Source of the DNA: an uncultured Flavobacteriales bacterium
Lineage (GTDB): Bacteria > Bacteroidota > Bacteroidia > Flavobacteriales_E > Vicingaceae
Length of the DNA stretch: 64,000 nucleotides
Assembly: GCA_905479915.1 (NCBI GenBank)
Contig: CAJQOH010000024.1
Coordinates: 20,717-84,716, forward strand
Direction: 5' to 3'
In this document: positions 8,951 to 17,146 of the stretch, piece after piece
Layout of the letters: the number at the start of each line of letters is the position of its first letter
Position numbering within the stretch: position 1 is the stretch's first letter
The notes under the pieces: model-generated
Seen by the model: the letters and a program-made list of their open reading frames with translations, nothing else
Told to the model about the DNA's origin: nothing
Database searches by the model: none
Made by a program: the position numbers and the translations under genes

Positions 8951-9833
8951 CTATCTGTTTAGGATTTTCATCTTCTGGTAACTCAATATTATCAATAATT
9001 TCTTCTTCTTTAACTTTCGAATATGGATTATTTGATAAATCAACCAACTCATGCGTTGCAATTGTTGCCGCAACCACAGAAACTATTGCAACAAATCCAG
9101 CTATTAAAGTTCCACAAGCAGGTATAAACATTGCAGCAGCAAAAACAATCCCATTACCAATTGCCAATCCTTTATTTGCTCTAATAAATTGAACACTTTG
9201 TTTTAATGAAAGTCTTCTTCTCTCATTCGTATAATCAATAAAAGCAAATCCGTAAAAATAAGAGGCAATAAAAAACAATATAACTGCTCCAATTACTCCT
9301 CCTAAAATTGGAATAAAGAAGCTTAAAACAAAAATTACTATCATATAGCCTAACTCAATAAACATGTTTCTAAAGGCAATCATAATTCCTCTCACTACAT
9401 CTCTCATCATCTGATCTCCATTAAAAGGATATTTATTTCCTGTTAGAATCCCTTCTGTTTTTTCAGATAGGACAGCAAATACCGGAGACATTAGCATAAT
9501 AATGATATATCCACCAAACAATCCATATAGAACAAAAAATAATAATTTAGAGATAAACCAAACGGCCCATCCTACTGCACTCGAAATAAAGCCTGAGTTA
9601 GATTGTAAATATTCTGCTAAAAAGAAAGAATCATCTTCAAACTTTAATGCTCCATTTGTCCAGGCTTCAGCCGCATCAGCAAGTGACACAATTCCAAGCC
9701 AGCTGGCTATCATCATTAAAACATTTAGTGCAATTGGAAATAGAAAGAACCACCAAAGTCCCTTAGAAAATATCATACTTAGTGCCTTACCATACGCACC
9801 TATTCCTCGTCCAAAATTCTTAAATAAACTCAT
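8931..9833 (-). CDS. EI24 / CysZ-like integral membrane protein
   Basis: The 300-residue protein has several long hydrophobic helices and an N-terminus (FGRGIGAYGKALSMIFSKGLWWFFLFPIAL) typical of the EI24 domain, the family that includes the sulfate transporter CysZ. The C-terminal ~45 residues are acidic (EEEIIDNIELPEDENPKQIDDSKED) and probably cytosolic. No sulfur-assimilation genes are near; instead it is translationally linked to mqnA downstream and to a small membrane protein upstream. Transport activity is inferred from the family only. Confidence 0.78.
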   Translation of the reverse strand: MSLFKNFGRGIGAYGKALSMIFSKGLWWFFLFPIALNVLMMIASWLGIVSLADAAEAWTNGALKFEDDSFFLAEYLQSNSGFISSAVGWAVWFISKLLFFVLYGLFGGYIIIMLMSPVFAVLSEKTEGILTGNKYPFNGDQMMRDVVRGIMIAFRNMFIELGYMIVIFVLSFFIPILGGVIGAVILFFIASYFYGFAFIDYTNERRRLSLKQSVQFIRANKGLAIGNGIVFAAAMFIPACGTLIAGFVAIVSVVAATIATHELVDLSNNPYSKVKEEEIIDNIELPEDENPKQIDDSKED

Positions 9834-10081
9834 AAAGTAGTAATATAATGAAACCCAAAAATTAAAATAAATACGAATATTAATGACACTAAAACTCCCA
9901 AACCTGTATTGCCATCTTTTTGATAAATAGTTTTAAAGCTAACTTTTCCAAAAGATCCTAAGAATCTTGATAATGATCCTATAAACTTAAAAAAGGGTTT
10001 AATAATTTTATTAAAAATAATTTCGACAATTAAATGCCCTAAAATATACACTACAGCTTCTACTATTATTTCACCAACCAT
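9830..10081 (-). CDS. Small membrane protein of unknown function
   Basis: With the ATG at 10081 the product has 83 residues with two hydrophobic segments (IIVEAVVYILGHLIVEIIF and GVLVSLIFVFILIFGFHYITTL) separated by a basic loop. A TTG at 10102 would add seven residues but would lie inside the -7 promoter box, so the ATG is preferred. The stop overlaps the start of the EI24-like gene by 4 bp, indicating coupled translation and perhaps a shared membrane role. The family is not recognised. Confidence 0.65.
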   Translation of the reverse strand: MVGEIIVEAVVYILGHLIVEIIFNKIIKPFFKFIGSLSRFLGSFGKVSFKTIYQKDGNTGLGVLVSLIFVFILIFGFHYITTL

Positions 10082-10099
10082 ATCTACAGTAATTCCTTT

Positions 10100-10107
10100 C
10101 AAATATA
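10100..10107 (-). promoter_or_regulatory. -7 promoter box for the small-membrane-protein/EI24/mqnA operon
   Basis: On the minus strand the bases read TATATTTG, a perfect match to the Bacteroidota -7 consensus TAnnTTTG. It lies 18 nt before the ATG at 10081, and no convincing TTG -33 element is visible. The three following genes overlap, so this is the likely operon promoter. Confidence 0.5.
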
Positions 10108-10143
10108 CACAATAAACGATCTACATATTCTGCTTAAAAGCGT

Positions 10144-10151
10144 TACTTTTG
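10144..10151 (+). promoter_or_regulatory. -7 promoter box for purB
   Basis: TACTTTTG matches TAnnTTTG and lies 27 nt before the purB ATG at 10179. No clear -33 TTG is seen at the usual distance. An upstream in-frame start of purB would begin within this box, which supports the later ATG. Confidence 0.5.
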
Positions 10152-10178
10152 CCTTTTAACAATTTTTATAATATTAAC

Positions 10179-11531
10179 ATGGGTTTAAGTGAATTAACAG
10201 CAATATCTCCAATAGATGGAAGGTACAGAAGAGTAACAAAAGATTTAGGAACTTATTTTTCTGAAGCTGCTTTAATAAAATATAGAGTAAGAGTAGAAAT
10301 TGAATATTTTATTGCCCTTTGTGAGTTACCACTTCCTCAATTAGCTGATTTTGATAAATCACTTTATGGATCTATTCGTGCTATTTATGAGGACTTCTCT
10401 AATGAAGATGCTTTAGCAATCAAAGAAATTGAAAAAACTACCAATCATGATGTTAAAGCCGTTGAATATTTCATCAAAGATAAATTTACTGCTTTAGGAA
10501 TTAATGAACAACAAGAGTTTGTTCACTTTGGATTAACTTCTCAAGACATCAATAACACTTCTGTTCCGTTATCTTTAAAAGAAGCTTTAAACGATGTCTA
10601 CTTCCCTATGTTAGAGGAAGCAGTAACGTTAATTAAAGAAAAAGCAAACGAATGGAAAAACATTCCAATGTTAGCAAAAACTCACGGACAACCCGCTTCC
10701 CCTACTCGTTTAGGGAAAGAATTTTATGTTTTTGTTGAACGTTTAGAAAAGCAAATTGCACAAGTAAAAGCAGTTCCTTTCTCTGCAAAATTTGGAGGCG
10801 CAACAGGAAACTTAAATGCTCATCACGTAGCTTATCCTGAAACTGACTGGATTAATTTTGCGAACAATTATGTAAACAATGGATTAGGTTTAGATCGTTC
10901 TCAAACAACAACTCAAATTGAACATTACGATAATTTAGCCGCTCTTTTTGATGGATTAAAAAGAGTTAATACAATACTTATTGATTTAGATAGAGATGTT
11001 TGGACTTACGTTTCTATGGACTATTTCAAACAAAAAATTAAAGCTGGAGAAATAGGTTCTTCAGCAATGCCGCATAAAGTAAATCCTATTGATTTTGAAA
11101 ATTCAGAAGGAAATTTAGGTTTGGCAAATGCTTTATATGAACATCTATCAGCTAAACTTCCTATTTCTCGTTTACAAAGAGATTTAACAGACTCTACTGT
11201 ATTAAGAAATGTTGGAGTTCCAATTGGTCATTCACTCCTAGCTTTAGCCTCATTAATTAAAGGGATGAACAAGTTATTAATTAATGAAGCTAAAATTAAT
11301 TTAGATTTAGAAAACAACTGGGTTGTTGCTGCTGAAGCAATACAAACTGTTCTAAGAAGAGAAGGTTATCCAAAACCTTATGAAGCTCTAAAAGAATTAA
11401 CTCGTACGAATGAAAAAATTAATGGTGAATCCATTTCAAATTTTATTGATGGTTTAAACGTTAATGATGACATTAAAACTGAATTAAAGAAAATTACTCC
11501 ATTTAATTTTACTGGAGTAGAGATGTTTTAG
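10179..11531 (+). CDS. purB: Adenylosuccinate lyase
   Basis: It catalyses two steps of purine synthesis, splitting fumarate from SAICAR and from adenylosuccinate. The product (450 aa from MGLSELTAISPIDGRY) belongs to the longer bacterial PurB type. Visible motifs are TTNHDVKAVEYF, the catalytic His region KTHGQPASPT, and the fumarase/aspartase signature loop GSSAMPHKVNP near residue 293. An extended start 30 bp upstream gives an unconserved tail overlapping the promoter box. A weak GC hairpin (11531-11545) lacking a U tract follows the stop. guaA, another purine gene, is elsewhere in the window. Confidence 0.95.
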   Translation: MGLSELTAISPIDGRYRRVTKDLGTYFSEAALIKYRVRVEIEYFIALCELPLPQLADFDKSLYGSIRAIYEDFSNEDALAIKEIEKTTNHDVKAVEYFIKDKFTALGINEQQEFVHFGLTSQDINNTSVPLSLKEALNDVYFPMLEEAVTLIKEKANEWKNIPMLAKTHGQPASPTRLGKEFYVFVERLEKQIAQVKAVPFSAKFGGATGNLNAHHVAYPETDWINFANNYVNNGLGLDRSQTTTQIEHYDNLAALFDGLKRVNTILIDLDRDVWTYVSMDYFKQKIKAGEIGSSAMPHKVNPIDFENSEGNLGLANALYEHLSAKLPISRLQRDLTDSTVLRNVGVPIGHSLLALASLIKGMNKLLINEAKINLDLENNWVVAAEAIQTVLRREGYPKPYEALKELTRTNEKINGESISNFIDGLNVNDDIKTELKKITPFNFTGVEMF

Positions 11532-11592
11532 CAGGCAATTCCTGCCGATAATTATTGAGTAAGACAGATAAATATACTTTCTAGAACTTGAA

Positions 11593-13419
11593 ATGAAAAG
11601 TTTCGCTAAAATATTAAAATACGCTATAGGCTATAAAAAATATGGCTTCATCAATATATTTTGCAATATTTTATCAATTATTTTCGAGCTACTTTCGTTA
11701 ATGCTTTTTATTCCATTATTAAATTTATTATTTAATCAAGAATCAAAAGTAGTACCAGTAGAACCAAGCTTTGCCTACACCAAAGAGTTTGCTGCAGATT
11801 ATTTTAATTATACCATGCAACAATATATTGGAGATAATGATAAGGCTGCAGCCCTATTATTTGTTTGTGTGGCAGTTGGAATTTTATCTTTACTTAAAAA
11901 TGTATTTCGTTATTTGGCTTTGTATTACATTTCAGTCTTAAGAACTGGTGTAGTAAGAGATTTAAGGCAAAAAATCCATAAAAAAACATTAGATCTTCCT
12001 CTTTCCTATTACTCAGAACAAAGAAAAGGAGATATTATGGCACGAATGACTTCTGATGTGCAAGAAGTTGAATGGTCTATCCTAAACTCTTTAGAATTAA
12101 TGTTTAGAGAACCTATTGCGGTTATTCTTTATGTGAGCACTTTAGTAATTATGAATTCTGAATTGACCATATTCGCTATGGTTCTCTTACCAACAAGTGG
12201 TTTAATTATTGGTCAATTGGGTAAAAGTTTAAGACGCTCTTCTACAAAAGTGCAAGAAATGGTTGGTAGTATTTTATCAAGTATAGAAGAAACACTTGGT
12301 GGATTAAGAATTATCAAAGCATTCAATGCTGAAGAACATATCAGAAATAAATTTAACACAATAAACGATCAACATACAAAGCTAACGCTTAAAATGGCTC
12401 GAAAGAAAGATGCCGCTGCACCTATGAGTGAATTCATGGGGATTGTAGTAATGGTTGTTTTAGTATTTTATGGAGGAAATTTAGTTTTAGAAGGAGGTTC
12501 TAATTTTAGTGGAAGTGAATTTATGGCTTATATTATATTATTTGCCAGGTTATTGACTCCAGTAAAAGCCTTTTCTACTGCTTATGCAATTGTATTAAAA
12601 GGTGCTGCTTCTGCAGATAGACTAGAAGAAGTATTACAAGCAAAAAATGACATTACCGATACATCTAATGCAAAAAATGTAACGGAATTTTCTAATTCAA
12701 TCACATACAAAAATGTTGAATTTGGTTATGATGGTTCAACAGTTTTAGACAATGTAAATGTTACCATCCAAAAAGGAAAAACCATTGCTTTAGTTGGAGA
12801 ATCTGGTGGAGGAAAATCTACTTTTGCAGATTTGCTCCCTCGCTTTTATGACATCAATAAAGGAGAAATTTTGATTGATGGGAATAACATTAAAGAAATA
12901 GAATTAAAGAGTTTAAGAGGGTTGATGGGTATTGTAACACAAGAATCAATTCTATTTAATGATACCATCATTAATAATATAGCTTTAGGAACTGAAAAGT
13001 TCACTAAAGAACAAGTAATAGAAGCCGCTAAAATTGCAAATGCTCACAATTTCATTGTAGAAATGGAAAATGGTTATGAAACCAGTATTGGTGATAGAGG
13101 AAGTAAACTATCTGGAGGTCAACGCCAACGACTAAGTATTGCAAGGGCTGTATTAAAAAATCCTCCAATATTAATCTTAGATGAGGCTACGTCAGCTTTA
13201 GATACTGAATCTGAAAAATTAGTACAAGATGCATTATTTAAATTGATGCAAAACAGAACTTCTATTGTAATTGCTCATCGACTTTCTACGATACAACATG
13301 CTGATGAAATATTAGTGATGCAAAAAGGAAAAATTGTAGAAAGAGGAACCCATACTGAGCTATTAACTCAGGCAGGTATCTATAAAAAACTTTCGGATTT
13401 ACAGACTTTTGCTAACTAA
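11593..13419 (+). CDS. ABC exporter, fused permease and ATPase (MsbA-like)
   Basis: The 608-residue half-transporter has an N-terminal six-helix ABC membrane domain (about residues 15-340) and a C-terminal ATPase. In order it shows Walker A GESGGGKST (near 400), Q-loop VTQESILF, signature LSGGQRQRLSIARA (near 505), Walker B ILILDEATSALD and the switch His in IVIAHRLSTI. Such proteins form homodimers that export lipids, lipid A-core or drugs; the closest general type is MsbA. The periplasmic loop between helices 1 and 2 (about residues 43-85) is rather long. Substrate is inferred only. Confidence 0.88.
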   Translation: MKSFAKILKYAIGYKKYGFINIFCNILSIIFELLSLMLFIPLLNLLFNQESKVVPVEPSFAYTKEFAADYFNYTMQQYIGDNDKAAALLFVCVAVGILSLLKNVFRYLALYYISVLRTGVVRDLRQKIHKKTLDLPLSYYSEQRKGDIMARMTSDVQEVEWSILNSLELMFREPIAVILYVSTLVIMNSELTIFAMVLLPTSGLIIGQLGKSLRRSSTKVQEMVGSILSSIEETLGGLRIIKAFNAEEHIRNKFNTINDQHTKLTLKMARKKDAAAPMSEFMGIVVMVVLVFYGGNLVLEGGSNFSGSEFMAYIILFARLLTPVKAFSTAYAIVLKGAASADRLEEVLQAKNDITDTSNAKNVTEFSNSITYKNVEFGYDGSTVLDNVNVTIQKGKTIALVGESGGGKSTFADLLPRFYDINKGEILIDGNNIKEIELKSLRGLMGIVTQESILFNDTIINNIALGTEKFTKEQVIEAAKIANAHNFIVEMENGYETSIGDRGSKLSGGQRQRLSIARAVLKNPPILILDEATSALDTESEKLVQDALFKLMQNRTSIVIAHRLSTIQHADEILVMQKGKIVERGTHTELLTQAGIYKKLSDLQTFAN

Positions 13420-13467
13420 ATTCGTAAAGTTTTTCTATCTTTAAACTTCACAAAACAAACTATAGAC

Positions 13468-13914
13468 ATGAAAAAATTATTAGCATTATTAAGCATATTT
13501 ACTTTTATAATTTTTATTACTTCTTGTGGAAGTGAAGAAATCATCGAAGAAGAAGTAATTGAAGAAGTTGCTCCTAACGATGTTGATGCTGAAGAAACAG
13601 CTGCAGATACAAGCTCTACTGGTGTTTATCAAGAAGAAGTTGAAGAGGAAGAAGTTAGCCTGCAGGAAGCTATGAAAGCTGAAGCTACTCCAGAAGTTGA
13701 GGAAGGCGGAATGTCATTTTGTGATTGTGTTAAAAAGAACAAAGAATTAACGGACAAGATGATGAGTGATGATGCTACTGATGAAGAGTTTGATAATGCT
13801 ATGGCAGAATTAGAAGCTATGAAAACTGGAGATTGTAAAATCATGTTCCCAGATCAAAGTAATATTGATGAAGTAGCTGCACACAAACGGAAAGTTAAAA
13901 AGTGTTTAAAGTAA
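13468..13914 (+). CDS. Acidic lipoprotein of unknown function
   Basis: The 148-residue protein has a type II signal peptide with lipobox ITSC (Cys20). A long Glu-rich segment follows (EEIIEEEVIEEVAPND and EEVEEEEVS), then a small C-terminal domain with four Cys residues (FCDCVKKNK, TGDCKIM, KKCLK) that may form disulfides. It is predicted to be anchored in the membrane and exposed to the periplasm or surface. It follows the ABC exporter by about 50 bp on the same strand. No family is recognised, though this Cys arrangement is seen in other small Bacteroidota lipoproteins. Confidence 0.65.
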   Translation: MKKLLALLSIFTFIIFITSCGSEEIIEEEVIEEVAPNDVDAEETAADTSSTGVYQEEVEEEEVSLQEAMKAEATPEVEEGGMSFCDCVKKNKELTDKMMSDDATDEEFDNAMAELEAMKTGDCKIMFPDQSNIDEVAAHKRKVKKCLK

Positions 13915-13943
13915 GTTATCACTTATTTCTTGATCCTTTTTTG

Positions 13944-13951
13944 TACTTTTG
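13944..13951 (+). promoter_or_regulatory. -7 promoter box for the 13,980 lipoprotein gene
   Basis: TACTTTTG matches TAnnTTTG, 28 nt before the ATG at 13980. A TTG 11 nt upstream is too close to be a normal -33 element. Confidence 0.4.
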
Positions 13952-13979
13952 GTTAAGTAACCCTTATAATTAAACAACT

Positions 13980-14753
13980 ATGAGAACTTTTTACAAGCTT
14001 ATTTTTGCAATAGCAATTCTTTTTTCCATTTTTATTTCTTGTAGTAAAGAAGAAGATAGAAAAGGGTGTACTGATGAAGCAGCATTAAACTATAACACTT
14101 TAGCAGTAGTTGATGACGGATCTTGTGAATTTTTAGACTCTACCATTACGATATGGAATAATGGAGCATTTGGATTCTGGGGAGATGTAAATACAGGTTC
14201 ATTTGAAGTTAAAAGTTGTTTTACTGATACTACAACTATTTTCTTAAACCCCGATACAACAATAACACCTGCTGACACCGTTATAGACAACAATGTAACC
14301 CCTCCAGATACAACAATAACACCTGCTGACACAACCATTAATGGTGATACTTACCTTTTAGTAAACAGTGATGCTCAAGGTCATTATGGATTTGTAATTC
14401 AATTACTTAATAAAAAAGAGGCTACAGACTTTAAAGATGGACAATTGGTCTTTACAGCGAAATTACATCCAGAAGCAACTATGAATACTTTTGAAATCAT
14501 GATTCATGGAAACCATACAAATTCATGGGGAATGAATTGCCCTAATTTATACTTTAGTGATCCTGTAAATATTTCTTCCTCAATATTGGATACAAATAAT
14601 TTTCAAGAAATTTCTATCCCTTTAACTAGTTTCACAAATAGACATATGGAAAGTATTGATTTTGTATTTGGGATTAAAGGAACTAACGCGACTCCAAATT
14701 CTTCGCTAATAATGATTAATAATATTAGATGGGAAGCCAAATCCCCAGATTAA
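13980..14753 (+). CDS. Lipoprotein with GCTDExALNYN motif and Pro/Thr/Asp-rich linker
   Basis: The 257-residue protein has a lipoprotein signal peptide (FISC, Cys21). Directly after it comes the motif KGCTDEAALNYNTLAVVDDGSC, a Cys-bounded unit common at the start or end of Bacteroidota surface proteins. A repeated linker (TTITPADT) sits at about residues 90-120. The last ~130 residues appear to be a beta-sandwich, perhaps carbohydrate-binding (KEATDFKDGQLVFTAKLHP). A cell-surface lipoprotein is likely; the ligand is unknown. Its end overlaps the convergent SPOR-like gene by 4 bp. Confidence 0.65.
   Translation: MRTFYKLIFAIAILFSIFISCSKEEDRKGCTDEAALNYNTLAVVDDGSCEFLDSTITIWNNGAFGFWGDVNTGSFEVKSCFTDTTTIFLNPDTTITPADTVIDNNVTPPDTTITPADTTINGDTYLLVNSDAQGHYGFVIQLLNKKEATDFKDGQLVFTAKLHPEATMNTFEIMIHGNHTNSWGMNCPNLYFSDPVNISSSILDTNNFQEISIPLTSFTNRHMESIDFVFGIKGTNATPNSSLIMINNIRWEAKSPD
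14253..14332 (+). repeat. 26-bp direct repeat encoding a TTITPADT linker
   Basis: Identical 26-bp copies lie at 14253-14278 and 14307-14332 inside the lipoprotein gene. They start GATACAACAATAACACC and stay in frame (54 bp apart), encoding two DTTITPADT units. Copy number could vary by slippage or recombination. Confidence 0.85.
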
Positions 14754-15910
14754 TCTGAGTCCTGTCTTTTCTTTAAAGCTTCGCTTATTGATATTTTTTC
14801 CCCATTGAAGTAGGCCACTATAAACGAGTCTGAATACCCTTTATCTACAACAGTATTCTTAGCTGTTTTGGCCTCATTATATTTCGCAAAATTACCTGCA
14901 ATATATCTATAGTAAGTATTGTCAACCTTTTCCGAAGAGAGTGGGAAAATACCATCAAAATGTTCTGGGGGTAATTGACTTTTAAAAAAACCAATTTGAA
15001 TTTTAAAAACGAGTCCGTCAGGACCTTTATCATTAGAAGGAATAGGTACATTCTCATTATAAAACCCACCTTTTTCTGTCGTAAATATATCTTTATGAAC
15101 TATCTGTAACATTTCTTCACTTAAATCATTTCTAACATTAATTAACCTATCTTGACTTCCTTTCATCTTTTTAAAACATTCCTGCTCCTCTGACTTTAAT
15201 TGTTCTATAGCTTTATTAATTTCATTTAGCTTACCACCTTTACTCCCCTTTGCCTCTTCCTTTAGCAATACCAATTCATCATCTATTTCAACCAATCTTT
15301 TACCATAGAGTTCTTTAATAGTCATATAAGAAAATTCATCTGCTTCTAATCTTGTAAGCTCTCTAGTATTCTCTTTTTTCTCTAGCGCTTTTTCTTCCGC
15401 TACATCTATAATACCTGTTTTAGTTGAATCTGAATCAGCAGGCGCCTTCAATTCAAATACTAATGATGCATGATAAGCATCAACAGCAGAGTTTGCTGCT
15501 GCATACATTGATTCTTTAGATAAAGAATGAATCAACTCAACATTATTTAAGTTCTTAATTTTTTTAAACTCAGTAATAGCAGCTAACTGAGAAGCTTTAG
15601 AAGCTAACATAATAGTTTTAGCATACGCGCAAGTATCACAAGCAAAATTTAATGCACTATCTGCATATTGCATTGCCGTTTCTGATAATAAAATTGAAGT
15701 GTCACAAACCTGTTTGATACTATAAATACTTGAAGAAAAAAAATTCTTTTGAGCCAGTAAATAAGCACTCTTACTATACTCAGCTGATAAGATAGCAAAA
15801 GCTTGTGCTTGATTTTCTTTATTAAACACTTCCGTTTTTTGAGCTTGAGAGGCATTAAAGAATACCAATATCAAACAAATCACGTTTACTATTTTTAAAA
15901 TTCGAAACAT
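14750..15910 (-). CDS. Exported protein with coiled coil and C-terminal SPOR-like domain
   Basis: The 386-residue product has a signal peptide (cleavage near NASQAQ), an alpha-helical N-terminal half rich in Ala and Ser, a charged coiled-coil segment (about 190-260) and a C-terminal SPOR-like domain beginning VFKIQIGFFKSQLPPEHFDG and ending in the conserved YSDSFIVAYFNGEKISISEA. In Bacteroidota this variant is usual in envelope proteins found with PD40 or OmpA proteins. It is probably periplasmic and may bind peptidoglycan glycans; this is inferred from the SPOR domain. Confidence 0.75.
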   Translation of the reverse strand: MFRILKIVNVICLILVFFNASQAQKTEVFNKENQAQAFAILSAEYSKSAYLLAQKNFFSSSIYSIKQVCDTSILLSETAMQYADSALNFACDTCAYAKTIMLASKASQLAAITEFKKIKNLNNVELIHSLSKESMYAAANSAVDAYHASLVFELKAPADSDSTKTGIIDVAEEKALEKKENTRELTRLEADEFSYMTIKELYGKRLVEIDDELVLLKEEAKGSKGGKLNEINKAIEQLKSEEQECFKKMKGSQDRLINVRNDLSEEMLQIVHKDIFTTEKGGFYNENVPIPSNDKGPDGLVFKIQIGFFKSQLPPEHFDGIFPLSSEKVDNTYYRYIAGNFAKYNEAKTAKNTVVDKGYSDSFIVAYFNGEKISISEALKKRQDSD

Positions 15911-15914
15911 ACCT

Positions 15915-15922
15915 CAAAAATA
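15915..15922 (-). promoter_or_regulatory. -7 promoter box 4 nt before the SPOR-like gene
   Basis: On the minus strand the bases read TATTTTTG (TAnnTTTG). Only four bases separate the box from the ATG at 15910, predicting a leaderless or nearly leaderless transcript. Confidence 0.5.
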
Positions 15923-16024
15923 CAAACAATGTCCATTTAAATCCAATTTAAACATTTTCCATCCTTATAATTTGTAAAACTCCCAATAAAACCGGATATT
16001 TGTTAGTTAATAATTGATTTTCTT

Positions 16025-17116
16025 ATGAAATTTTTAAGATTCTTTTTACTATCTATATTTATTATCTCTTGCAGTGTAAATAGTTATGCTCAAAAAAGTA
16101 ATAAATCTTCTAAGGTAAAGAAAGAAAAAAAGACTAAGGAAAAGAAAGCTCCAAAACAAAAGAAACAAAAGAAAGAAAAACCTCCTAAAGAGCAACAAGC
16201 AAAAGAAGAAGGTGTGGATAAAAATTTTGGTCCAATATTCGATGGTGTTTCAATAAGTGCTTCAGCGGGTATTAATATCTACTTTGGAGATCTTGCTGAT
16301 TATAATATGTTTCCTAAAATTAACGAAATAGGGAAATATTCGACAAGTGCATTTAAATTCTCTATTGCAAGAGATATTAAATGGGGTTTAGGTGCAAAAT
16401 TAAACTATCAATCGGGTAAACTAGAAGGGACGAGACAACCTGGAAAACAATCTTCAACTATATCTTTTGAAAATAGTTTTTATGATATTTCTCTACAGCC
16501 TCAATTGCTAATTAGCGATGTCTTATTTAAGAAAAATGATTCTCGAAGATTAAAAATCTATGCCCATGTTGGTATTGGCTATATGTGGTACAGAACACAA
16601 CAATACGATACAGAAACACGGTTCACAAGAGATTATGAAGGTTATATTGCCATTGAAGGAACTGAATCTCTATCCCAAAAAACGTTAAGCGACAAGACCC
16701 CAAAAGCAACAGCACTTACAATACCTTATGGCTTAACATTCTTTTATAAAATTAACCATAAAATTGATCTACACTTAGATTTTACTCAAAGCAGTACAAA
16801 TACAGACAGATTAGATGCTTTTCGTAGAGATTGGACAGCAAAGGATAAATATGACTATATAGGAATTGGTTTAACTTATAATTTTAATAGAACTTCTGAT
16901 GATGCACCAAAAAAACGCTCAAAAAAGGATGACATCAAAAAATTTGATGAAGAAACAACATTAGACTCTTCAACTAAAGAACCTAAAAAAGGTTTATTTA
17001 ATGGGTTAAAAAAGAAGAAGAAATCATCTAAAGAAGATGAATTACTAAACGTTAGACTTAAATTGTTTGAGACTCAACTTAAACTATTTGAAATGCAATA
17101 CCTACTAGGTAAATAA
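16025..17116 (+). CDS. Outer-membrane beta-barrel protein with Lys-rich N-terminal segment
   Basis: The 363-residue protein has a signal peptide (cleavage near NSYAQ) and then about 40 residues that are almost all Lys, Glu, Pro and Gln (KKEKKTKEKKAPKQKKQK). From GVSISASAGINIYFGDLADY onward alternating aromatic beta strands suggest an eight-stranded barrel, ending at IGIGLTYNFNRTSDD. A second Lys-rich tail (KKGLFNGLKKKKKSSKEDE) and a short helix follow. The charged tails may bind peptidoglycan or anionic glycans. The closest partner by position is the convergent Wzi-like gene. The family is only broadly recognised. Confidence 0.7.
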   Translation: MKFLRFFLLSIFIISCSVNSYAQKSNKSSKVKKEKKTKEKKAPKQKKQKKEKPPKEQQAKEEGVDKNFGPIFDGVSISASAGINIYFGDLADYNMFPKINEIGKYSTSAFKFSIARDIKWGLGAKLNYQSGKLEGTRQPGKQSSTISFENSFYDISLQPQLLISDVLFKKNDSRRLKIYAHVGIGYMWYRTQQYDTETRFTRDYEGYIAIEGTESLSQKTLSDKTPKATALTIPYGLTFFYKINHKIDLHLDFTQSSTNTDRLDAFRRDWTAKDKYDYIGIGLTYNFNRTSDDAPKKRSKKDDIKKFDEETTLDSSTKEPKKGLFNGLKKKKKSSKEDELLNVRLKLFETQLKLFEMQYLLGK

Positions 17117-17146
17117 ACCTTTCAGATTTAAGCAATTAATATTAGC

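Noticed and set aside
9502..9840. 112-codon frame on the plus strand opposite the EI24-like gene
   Set aside because: Antisense to a membrane-protein gene whose hydrophobic coding produces such frames by chance; no start signal or family match.
11531..11545. GCAGG...CCTGC hairpin after purB
   Set aside because: Only a 5-bp stem and no T tract, so it is not called a terminator.
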